DNA of 64,000 nucleotides, taken from the NCBI RefSeq assembly GCF_042661605.1, contig NZ_JBHSWJ010000002.1, forward strand, positions 1,550,001-1,614,000. The letters run 5' to 3'. This document shows positions 17,831-25,286 of this stretch, one piece after another (position 1 is the stretch's first letter; each line of letters starts with the position of its first letter). This stretch comes from Branchiibius cervicis (GTDB lineage: Bacteria; Actinomycetota; Actinomycetes; Actinomycetales; Dermatophilaceae). Both the position numbers and the translations under genes were made by a program. Under the pieces are notes generated by a model, which saw only the letters and a list, made by a program, of their open reading frames with translations, ran no database searches and was not told the origin of the DNA.

Positions 17831-19339
17831 TCCCCCAGCCTAAGCGGCGCAGTTCTTCGATCGAGTCGGCCGCTTCGGCTGTCTTGTCGTCCCGGTAGCG
17901 CAGTACCCGTGCGAACCGCAGCGCCACTCCCCCTGGATAGCGGCTGGAGCGTTGCACTCCGTCGAAGGCGATCTCGACGACCTGTTCCGGACGCACCCGC
18001 ACCGTCCACCCGTCGCTCGGCCCGTCCGCCAACTCGGTGAACCGCCGGGTCTGCCAGCGGAGCATCTCGTCGGTCATCCCCTTGAACGTCTTTCCCACCA
18101 TGACCAGTTCGCCGGTCTGCGGGTCGCGCGCACCGAGGTGGATATTGGACAGCCACTCACTGCGCCGGCCGCTGCCGCGTTCGACAGCGAGCACCACCAG
18201 GTCCAGCGTGTGGCGCGGTTTGACCTTGATCCACCCCGCACCACGTCGCCCCGCAGCGTAGGCGACGCCCGGATCCTTGAGCACGACACCCTCGTGTCCG
18301 GCCCCGACCCACTCATCGAACGCGGCCCGGGCTTGCGCCAGGTCGGCTCCCGCACGTCGCGGAATGCGATTCTCCGGACCGACGAGTTGCTCGAGCACTG
18401 CGATGCGCTCCCCCAGCGGCTCATCGAGCAACGTGCGCCCATCGGCGTGCAGGACGTCGAAGAAGAACGTCGACACGGGGACACCGTCGGCGCTGGCCGT
18501 CCGGGAGCCGGTGACCTGGAACGGCTCAGGGCGACCGTCGGCGCGCAACGCGATCGCTTCCCCGTCCAGGACCGCGGTGTGCGCCGGTAATGCCCGCACC
18601 ACCTCGACGACCTCCGGCAACCGGTCGGTGATGTCGTCCAGGCTGCGGGTGAACAGCCACACGCGCTCGCCGTCCTTGTGAGCCTGCAACCGGATCCCGT
18701 CGAGTTTGCACTCCACGTCGAACTGCTGATCCGCTCCGTCGCCGTACGCCGCCTCCACACTGGGCGCGCTACCGGCCAGCATCGGCCGCAACGGGCGACC
18801 GACCTGCAGATCGACGCGCTGCAGACCCTCAGCCCCCGACGATTGCGCCGTGGCGGCGACATCGGTGAGGTCACCGGCCAACATGGCTGCGCGGCGTACG
18901 GCGGCCGGAGGGACGTCGAAGGCTTCGGCTATCGCCGACTGCATCACCCCGTCCTGCGCACCGTGCCGCAGCTCGCCGGTGAACAGGCCCACCAGGAAAC
19001 GTTGTTCCTCCCCGTCGCCGCCCCGAACAGTTCAGCGAGCAACCTGGCCCGCGCGCTCGCCGAACCCGGTCCGGAAAGCTGCTCCATCGCGCTGACCGTG
19101 GAGTCGACGTCGCCAACCGTCAGAAAGGGGTCGGCGGCGGGTGGTGGCAAGTTCCGCACACTGCGCCAGCCCACGCCGGGGCGACGCTGCGGCAGCGCGC
19201 CGGTGAGGTATGCCGTCACCAGCGGCACGTCCTCGGGATCCGCCGAGCGCAGCACGGACGCGAGTTCGGCGATCTTGGCGTTGCGCGCCCTGGTCGAAGC
19301 GACCCGGCCGGAGACTTCGACGATCTGCGACAGCAGCAT
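17823..19339 (-). CDS. ligB: ATP-dependent DNA ligase (one frameshift)
   Basis: About 505 residues once the frame is joined. The adenylation Lys is in CKLDGIRLQAH; the OB-fold domain with VRVRPEQVVEIAFDG closes the protein. The N-terminal helical DNA-binding domain starts MLLSQIVEVS, as in actinobacterial LigB/LigI-like proteins. This is an accessory ligase alongside the NAD-dependent LigA. The frame breaks at 19010-19013, four C where five are needed. The ATG at 19339 is preferred to the TTG at 19351 that lies in the end of the sucrose phosphorylase gene. Confidence 0.88.
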
Positions 19340-19343
19340 CCGG

Positions 19344-20840
19344 TCAGTCAAGCAGTTGCCGGAGGTCGTCCAGTCGGCCCGACACCCCGTCGGTGTCGGT
19401 CCAGTCCATCGAGGCGGCGCCGTCCGCGAGGTCGACCGTCAATCTCGCGCGGGGGCCACCGGGGTCGCCGCGACGGAGCGTGAGCACGCTGCGGGCGAGC
19501 TCGACCTCGAGGTCGTCGGCATCGAAGGCGCCGATGGTGTTGCGCAGCCGGCACAACTGCAACAGCGCCTGCACGACCGGCCGCTGCAGGTCCGCGTCGA
19601 TCTCGGTCCCGCTGTAGTAGTGCCGGTTGATATCCCGTCCGACGTTCGTGCGTTCGAGCAGCTCGGTGTCGTTGCCGCCGGCCAACGCACCCACGTAGTA
19701 GACCTGCGGGATCCCCGGGGCGAAGAACTGGATCGCACGGGCGGCCAGGTAGGCCGCGTCGTCACGACCCATCGCGTCGTAGTAGGTGGAATTGACCTGG
19801 TAGAGGTCGAGATTCGAGGCTGTCGCACCACTCGCGGTCTGGCTGCTGCCGCCGGTGCGCTGGTGGATCCCGGCGACGAGCGTGTCGACCTGCTCCTCCG
19901 TGAGCAGCCCCGGCCGGATCGGGTCGCCGGGCTGCTCACCGCGACGTGGGCCGGCATCGATGATTCCGATGCCGTCATGGGTGTCGAGCACCGTGATCGC
20001 GTTGGTCGGCCGGTCCCTTAACCACTGAGCGAGTGGCTGCCCGTCACCGGTGGAGAAGGCGTAGAGCAGGAGCGGTGGCAACGCGAAGTCGTAGACGTAG
20101 TCGACCTTCTCGGCGATTGCGACCTGATCCCGGTAGTAGGAGTGCACCTCCACCAGCACCTCGACGCCGCGCTCACGAGCACGTTCGGTGAAGGCGGCGA
20201 TGAAGTCGAAGGTTTCGGGAGTCATGAAACACGACGTACCCGGCGTCTTCACGGCGTACCCCACGGCGTCCAGGCGCACGAAGCGGACACCCGCCGCAGC
20301 TACCGCGTCCAGGATCTGGTGCAGGTAGTCCTGGCCGAGGTCCGAGGCCACGTCGATATCGATCTGCTCGGGGGTGAACGTAGTCCACACGTAGCGCAGC
20401 TCGCCGCCCAGTCGAAGCGCGGTGAAGGGCAGACCGGGCCGCGGCCGGTAGATCGCGGTCAGATCCGCTTCCGTCGCCCCGCCGGGGAATACCGAGGACA
20501 TGGTGAGGAACATCGGGGCGTACGCCGAGCCGCGGCCCTTCGCGACCACGTCCTGGAACTGGGGCGAGGAGGACGAGACGTGGTTGACGATCAGGTCCGC
20601 CATCACGTCGTACGACGCGGCCAGGCGCTCGATGTCCGCCCAACTGCCCAGGCGAGGATCGACGCTGGTGTGATCGATCGGGTCGAAGCCGGCGTCCGCG
20701 CCGTCGTACGGCGAATAGAACGGCAACACGTGCACGCCCCCGAACGCGCCCGGGAATTTCTCATTGAGGAGCCGGTGGAGGCGCTCGATCGTGCCCCCGA
20801 ACCGGTCGGCGTAGGCGATGAGCTGGACCTGGTTGCGCAC
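19344..20840 (-). CDS. sucrose phosphorylase
   Basis: 498 residues from a GTG start. GH13 fold close to GH13 subfamily 18: nucleophile Asp191 (RLDAVGYAVK), acid/base Glu231 (VEVHSYY) and a third carboxylate in LDTHDGIG. The opening RNQVQLIAYADRFGG is diagnostic. Converts sucrose and phosphate to glucose-1-phosphate and fructose, feeding glycolysis or the glycogen genes found at 46-48 kb. It lies immediately upstream of the ligase gene, five bases from its ATG, an unexpected pairing. A TAGGGT box sits six bases from the start. Gluco/glycosylglycerate phosphorylases are the main alternative specificity. Confidence 0.9.
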   Translation of the reverse strand: MRNQVQLIAYADRFGGTIERLHRLLNEKFPGAFGGVHVLPFYSPYDGADAGFDPIDHTSVDPRLGSWADIERLAASYDVMADLIVNHVSSSSPQFQDVVAKGRGSAYAPMFLTMSSVFPGGATEADLTAIYRPRPGLPFTALRLGGELRYVWTTFTPEQIDIDVASDLGQDYLHQILDAVAAAGVRFVRLDAVGYAVKTPGTSCFMTPETFDFIAAFTERARERGVEVLVEVHSYYRDQVAIAEKVDYVYDFALPPLLLYAFSTGDGQPLAQWLRDRPTNAITVLDTHDGIGIIDAGPRRGEQPGDPIRPGLLTEEQVDTLVAGIHQRTGGSSQTASGATASNLDLYQVNSTYYDAMGRDDAAYLAARAIQFFAPGIPQVYYVGALAGGNDTELLERTNVGRDINRHYYSGTEIDADLQRPVVQALLQLCRLRNTIGAFDADDLEVELARSVLTLRRGDPGGPRARLTVDLADGAASMDWTDTDGVSGRLDDLRQLLD

Positions 20841-20846
20841 CCGCAG

Positions 20847-20852
20847 ACCCTA
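20847..20852 (-). promoter_or_regulatory. -10 box TAGGGT for sucrose phosphorylase
   Basis: TAGGGT on the minus strand, six bases before the GTG at 20840; it overlaps the end of the next gene. Confidence 0.45.
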
Positions 20853-21143
20853 GCGCGGTGGGTCGACCAGAGCCTCGAGTCTGTCCAGGTCTGCCGGCCA
20901 CGCCGGCGCGTCGTCGCTGCGTTCGACGGTGAGTAGGCAACCCGCGGGATCGGGGACGAAGGTGATGACGGTGTGCTGGCCGTCGGCGTCCGCGAGTTCG
21001 AGAAGGGCGCCCGGTTCCGAGCGGACGGTCTGAGCGGTCTCGGTGGAGGTCGCCGGCCACCACGCGGCCAGTTCGACCGGATCGGTGAAGGCCCGGAACA
21101 GCCGCTGCGGTGCGGTGGTGAACGTCCTGGTGATCAACGCCAT
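20850..21143 (-). CDS. SRPBCC/AHSA1 domain protein
   Basis: 97 residues. The opening TRTFTTAPQRLFRAFTDPVELAAWW is the START-like AHSA1 signature (a small hydrophobic-ligand-binding fold). The protein is shorter than usual (about 140), so the C-terminal helix is partly missing or degenerate. Ligand unknown. Ends nine bases before the sucrose phosphorylase start. Confidence 0.75.
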   Translation of the reverse strand: MALITRTFTTAPQRLFRAFTDPVELAAWWPATSTETAQTVRSEPGALLELADADGQHTVITFVPDPAGCLLTVERSDDAPAWPADLDRLEALVDPPR

Positions 21144-21217
21144 GATCGAAGTCTCCCAGGCAGCAGCACGATTCGGGGGCGGGCACTCACCGTGCTAACG
21201 TTCACGGTCGCAACCTC

Positions 21218-21300
21218 GTCCGGGTGGCGGAATGGCAGACGCGCTAGCTTGAGGTGCTAGTCCCCGAAAGGGGGTGGGGGTTCAAGTCCCCCTCCGGACA
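21218..21300 (+). tRNA. tRNA-Leu (GAG anticodon)
   Basis: A full cloverleaf can be drawn. The acceptor stem GTCCGGG pairs with TCCGGAC with one G-U pair. The anticodon arm CTAGC/GCTAG has a seven-base loop TTGAGGT, giving anticodon GAG. A long variable arm of class II type (TCCCC...GGGGG) and the T arm GGGGGTTCAAGTCCCCC follow. The CCA end is not encoded. Class II shape and GAG identify leucine, reading CUC/CUU codons. No integrase or direct repeat lies beside it. The 181 bases to kup hold only a possible kup promoter. Confidence 0.95.
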
Positions 21301-21448
21301 CTCCACATGATGATCCCTCCGCGGCAGGCGCCCGGAGGGATCGGCCGTCCGGCACGCGCCTGATGTCGAGCGGTCCGGGTCCCGAGTTCCCATCGGCAAG
21401 CGCACGCCTGCAGGAGCAGGCATGGAGTTCGCAGCACCAAAACAGGGA

Positions 21449-21454
21449 TAGAGT
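21449..21454 (+). promoter_or_regulatory. possible -10 box TAGAGT for kup
   Basis: TAGAGT would start transcription near 21461 and leave a leader of about 20 bases before the kup ATG; no strong ribosome binding site is seen in it. Confidence 0.3.
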
Positions 21455-21481
21455 CGGCCAGCCAGCGCACGAAAACTCGTC

Positions 21482-23437
21482 ATGAGCAGTTCCCGAAGGG
21501 TCGAAGTGGCCAAAGATTCCTCCCCGTCCCCCGCAGGACGCTCGCGCGACGCACGTCCGGTGCATCGCGCCGGAGCCGCAGCCCTGATGCTCGGCGCGTT
21601 GGGTGTGGTGTTCGGTGACATCGGAACCAGCCCGCTGTACGCATTCCAGACCGTCTTCACCCTCGACAAGGGCATCGTCAAGAACAACGACGCCGATGTG
21701 TACGGCGTTGTCTCCCTGATCTTCTGGGCCATCACCCTGATTGTCTCGGTGAAGTACGTGACGCTGATCCTGCGCGCGGACAACGACGGCGAGGGCGGCG
21801 TCATGGCCCTGGCGGCCCTGGCCCGCAAACACGTGCGACCGGGTGGTCGGCGGTGGGCCGTGGTGATGGTGCTCGGCGTCCTCGGCGCATCCCTGTTCTA
21901 CGGCGACAGTGTCATCACGCCGGCCATCTCGGTCATGTCAGCGATCGAGGGCCTGGAGGTCCCGGCGCCCAGCCTCGCGCACCTGGTGCTGCCCATCGGT
22001 GTCACCATCATCGTGGCCCTCTTCCTGGTCCAACGCTTCGGCACGGAGTTGGTGGGCCGCGTCTTCGGACCGGTCATGGTCGTGTGGTTCACGGTGCTGG
22101 CCCTGCTCGGCCTTCGCCAGATCGTCCGGGACCCGGAGATCCTGCGGGCCCTGTCCCCGTCCTACGCCGTGCTCTTCATCGTCGATCACCCGGGTATCGC
22201 GTTCATCGCGATGGGCGCGATCGTGTTGTCCATCACCGGTGCCGAGGCGCTGTACGCCGATATGGGCCACTTCGGTCGATCGCCGATCCGCCGGGCCTGG
22301 TTCCTCCTGGTCTTCCCCGCGCTCACCCTGAACTACCTCGGCCAGGCGGCGCTGATCCGCGAGGAACCCGATGCGCTGAGCAACCCGTTCTTCCGGCTCG
22401 CTCCGGGTTGGGCGCAGCTGGCGTTGGTCATCCTGGCCACCCTCGCGACGGTGATCGCCTCACAGGCGGTGATCTCGGGGTCCTACTCGGTGACCAACCA
22501 GGCCATCCGGTTGGGCTACCTGCCCCGCCTCACCGTCCGGCACACGTCGCACAAAGAGGGCGGCCAGATCTACCTGCCCGCGGTCAACTGGGTGCTCTTC
22601 GCCGGCGTCATCACGCTGTTGCTGATCTTCCAACACTCTTCAAAGCTCGCGACCGCCTACGGACTGGCCGTGACCGGCACCTTCCTGATCACCACGGTGC
22701 TCTTCCTGATCCACGCCCAGGCCGCCTGGCACTGGCCGCGCTGGAAGCTGATCCTGGTGGGCTCGCTGTTCGGTTGGTTGGAGTTGACCTTCTTCGTGGC
22801 CAACCTGACCAAGGTGGCGCACGGCGGCTGGCTGCCGTTGCTCATCGCGGCCGTCGTGGTGCTGGTGATGATGACCTGGCAGCGCGGCCGCACGTTGGTC
22901 ACCGAGCGCCGCCAGAAACTCGAAGGCAAGCTGGTGCCGTTCGTGACCGAGCTCCAACAACAGGATCTGACGCGGGTACCGGGCACAGCGGTGTTCCTGC
23001 ACCCCGACGACCAGACGACGCCGCTGGCGCTACGGGAGAACGTGACCTTCAACAAGGTGCTGCACGAGTCGGTGGTCATCCTGTCGGCCATCTCGGCGAA
23101 CGTGCCCTATGTCCCCGAGGAGGAGCGGGTCACGGTGGCCACCATCGGGCACCCGTCGCACCACATCCACCACGTCACCGTGACCTACGGCTTCCAGGAC
23201 GTGCAGGACGTGCCGCACTCCCTGGCCGGGGCGACGCAACTGGGCCTTCCCATCGACCCGGACGCCGCGTTGTACTTCCTGTCCCGGATCACCTTGTCGC
23301 GCACCGAACTGCCGAACATGAGCAGGTGGCGCAAGCGCCTCTTCACCTCGATGGCCCACAATGCGGCCGACCCGACCGAGTACTACCGCCTGCCGCCCGC
23401 CCGCACGATCATCATGGGCACCAACGTCCTGGTGTAG
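21482..23437 (+). CDS. kup: KUP-type potassium uptake permease
   Basis: 651 residues. After a short cytoplasmic N terminus comes the hallmark GVVFGDIGTSPLYAFQ and roughly twelve transmembrane helices to about residue 450, then a soluble C-terminal domain of about 180 residues. KUP proteins import K+ with H+ across the inner membrane. Length is normal (620-680). It stands alone on the plus strand after tRNA-Leu. Confidence 0.95.
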   Translation: MSSSRRVEVAKDSSPSPAGRSRDARPVHRAGAAALMLGALGVVFGDIGTSPLYAFQTVFTLDKGIVKNNDADVYGVVSLIFWAITLIVSVKYVTLILRADNDGEGGVMALAALARKHVRPGGRRWAVVMVLGVLGASLFYGDSVITPAISVMSAIEGLEVPAPSLAHLVLPIGVTIIVALFLVQRFGTELVGRVFGPVMVVWFTVLALLGLRQIVRDPEILRALSPSYAVLFIVDHPGIAFIAMGAIVLSITGAEALYADMGHFGRSPIRRAWFLLVFPALTLNYLGQAALIREEPDALSNPFFRLAPGWAQLALVILATLATVIASQAVISGSYSVTNQAIRLGYLPRLTVRHTSHKEGGQIYLPAVNWVLFAGVITLLLIFQHSSKLATAYGLAVTGTFLITTVLFLIHAQAAWHWPRWKLILVGSLFGWLELTFFVANLTKVAHGGWLPLLIAAVVVLVMMTWQRGRTLVTERRQKLEGKLVPFVTELQQQDLTRVPGTAVFLHPDDQTTPLALRENVTFNKVLHESVVILSAISANVPYVPEEERVTVATIGHPSHHIHHVTVTYGFQDVQDVPHSLAGATQLGLPIDPDAALYFLSRITLSRTELPNMSRWRKRLFTSMAHNAADPTEYYRLPPARTIIMGTNVLV

Positions 23438-23440
23438 TAC

Positions 23441-24331
23441 CTAGGCCACCAATTGCTTGCCCAGCGCGGCGAAGATCGTCGTGGACAGCCCGTTGAGCGT
23501 CTGTACGCCGTAGTCGAAGCCTTTGGGTGACTTGCTGAGCATGGCCAGGGTGTACTTGCGACCCTGCCCCTCCAGGTAGCCCATCGAGTTGACCCGCCAC
23601 ACGCCCTTGTAGGGCAGCCAACCGTTCTTGGTCAACGCCACCGTCGCGGCGGTGACCGGAGGGTTCGCCACTCCCCAGCGCTGGGTCTTGGTGACCTGGC
23701 TCATCAGCGAGCGGATGTACGCGCGGTCGGCTACCGACAGCACAGTGCTGCCCATCACAATGTGATCCATCAGCTTCACCCAGTCGGCCGGGGTGGTGGT
23801 GGAGATTCCCCAGGCCGGGTTGATGGTGGTGCCGGTCAGTCCGAACAGTCCGGCCACCCGCTGCACGTTCTTGTAACCCGCCGCGCGGAAGAGCCTGGTG
23901 GTGGCGTTGTTGTCGCTGTACTCGATCATCTGTGTCGCCAACGCCTTCTGCGTGGCGGTCAGCGACCGCTTGTTCTCCGCGGCGATCCGCAGGGTCGTTG
24001 CCAGCACCAGCACCTTGATACTGCTGGCGGTTTCATTCGCCTGGGGCCGGTAGTCCAGCCGGACCCCGGTGCGGTGATCGTGCAAGGAGAAGCCCAGGGT
24101 CGCCGTACGGGTAGCCAGGTATTTGCCGGCCACGGCGGTCAGTGCCGCCCGCGTGATGGTCGGGACGGCGGGCTTGGTCGTCGTCGTCGTCGAGCTCCGG
24201 GACGCCAACGCTGCCTGGCCGCCTTCGCTGCGGCCCAGCGGCGGGCGGCCCTCGGCGTTCGCGCAGGCGGCCAAGGCCGGCACGGCCAACGCAACGGTCA
24301 GCACCGAACGGCGCGACGGTTGAGCGGGCAC
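23441..24331 (-). CDS. secreted class A beta-lactamase-like serine hydrolase, lipoprotein
   Basis: 296 residues from the GTG at 24331. The signal sequence ends in a lipobox (PALAAC, Cys23), then a Ser/Thr-rich linker. The catalytic fold shows SxxK as SSIK, SDN as YSDNNA, and KNG in place of the usual KTG box near the end. This is the penicillin-recognising enzyme fold, but the altered third motif makes a true beta-lactamase uncertain; a peptidoglycan-interacting hydrolase is as likely. The GTG start is supported by a TACGAT box seven bases upstream; the longer frame to 24391 runs into the transglutaminase gene. Confidence 0.82.
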   Translation of the reverse strand: MPAQPSRRSVLTVALAVPALAACANAEGRPPLGRSEGGQAALASRSSTTTTTKPAVPTITRAALTAVAGKYLATRTATLGFSLHDHRTGVRLDYRPQANETASSIKVLVLATTLRIAAENKRSLTATQKALATQMIEYSDNNATTRLFRAAGYKNVQRVAGLFGLTGTTINPAWGISTTTPADWVKLMDHIVMGSTVLSVADRAYIRSLMSQVTKTQRWGVANPPVTAATVALTKNGWLPYKGVWRVNSMGYLEGQGRKYTLAMLSKSPKGFDYGVQTLNGLSTTIFAALGKQLVA

Positions 24332-24338
24332 GCTCGGG

Positions 24339-24344
24339 ATCGTA
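24339..24344 (-). promoter_or_regulatory. -10 box TACGAT for serine hydrolase
   Basis: TACGAT on the minus strand, seven bases before the GTG at 24331. Confidence 0.5.
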
Positions 24345-24359
24345 GCGCTCCGTGCTGTC

Positions 24360-25286
24360 TCAGACAGGGAGGCGCTCCAGCGGGATGACATCCACCGCCA
24401 CCTTCAACGTGCTCTTCTTCGACTCGGTAAAGATCACGCCCTTGAGCGGCGAGACATCCCGGAAGTCCCGGCCCCAGGCGGTCACGATGTAGCGGGAATC
24501 GGCGAAGTGGTTGTTGGTGGGATCCAGATCCACCCAGCGGCCGTCGGGAAGCCGGGTCGACGTCCACGCGTGGGTCGCATCAGAACCCTCGAGCTTCGGC
24601 TTACCTTCAGGGGGACGGGTCTCGATGTAACCGCTCACGTACCGCCCGGGCAGGCCGACCGCACGCAGACAGCCCGCGGCCAGATGCGCGAAGTCCTGGC
24701 ACACGCCGGCGCGTTCGGCCAGCACCTCGGCCAGCGTCGTGGTCACCGAGGTCGCACCCTTCTGGTAGGTGAAGTCGCGGTAGATGGTCTCGTAGAGATC
24801 CACCAGGGCATCACCCAGCGGCCGGTCGGGCGGCAGGATCTGCCCGGCGTACTCGTGCACCTCCGGGGACAGCACCACCAGATCCGACGGCAGCGTGTAC
24901 GACGCGTGCTCGGCCGGCGGGAACGTCGAGGGATCGCGCAACTGCAAAGCGGCCTGGGCAACGGTCCATTGGTTGACCTGGTCGACGTCGACCCGTGGCC
25001 AACTCACGTCGACGACCGAGGTCTTGGCGACCTGCAGCTGGGTGTGCCGGGTGCGGATCTCGATGTAGTGGCTGTAGTTGCCGAAGTAGTCGACGTGCTC
25101 GGTGAGCACGTCGGCACCCGGCAGCACCTCGATGCGGTTGCTCACCACTTGCTGGTGGGACGTGGTGCGCGGGCGCAAGCAGGACCGGGCGAACGAGGTT
25201 GTGACGAAATCGTCGTAGTTGTACGTCGTGCGGTGCCGGACCTCGTAGCTTCGGCGGGCGTGCACATCACCCCAGTCGGCGGCCAT
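24360..25286 (-). CDS. transglutaminase-like protein with bacterial N-terminal domain
   Basis: 308 residues. The N-terminal half is the bacterial transglutaminase-like beta domain (VRHRTTYNYDD). The catalytic triad of the papain-like half is visible: Cys in AGVCQDFAHLA, His in SDATHAWTS and Asp in DLDPTNN. Predicted cytoplasmic peptidase or amide-forming enzyme. Its ATG overlaps the stop of the ATP-grasp/alpha-E gene (ATGA), so it is the third gene of a coupled operon with 25286-31239. Confidence 0.88.
   Translation of the reverse strand: MAADWGDVHARRSYEVRHRTTYNYDDFVTTSFARSCLRPRTTSHQQVVSNRIEVLPGADVLTEHVDYFGNYSHYIEIRTRHTQLQVAKTSVVDVSWPRVDVDQVNQWTVAQAALQLRDPSTFPPAEHASYTLPSDLVVLSPEVHEYAGQILPPDRPLGDALVDLYETIYRDFTYQKGATSVTTTLAEVLAERAGVCQDFAHLAAGCLRAVGLPGRYVSGYIETRPPEGKPKLEGSDATHAWTSTRLPDGRWVDLDPTNNHFADSRYIVTAWGRDFRDVSPLKGVIFTESKKSTLKVAVDVIPLERLPV

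Noticed and set aside
21218..21300. tRNA-Leu as an integration site
   Set aside because: No integrase, no direct repeat of the tRNA end and no foreign-looking genes are found nearby.
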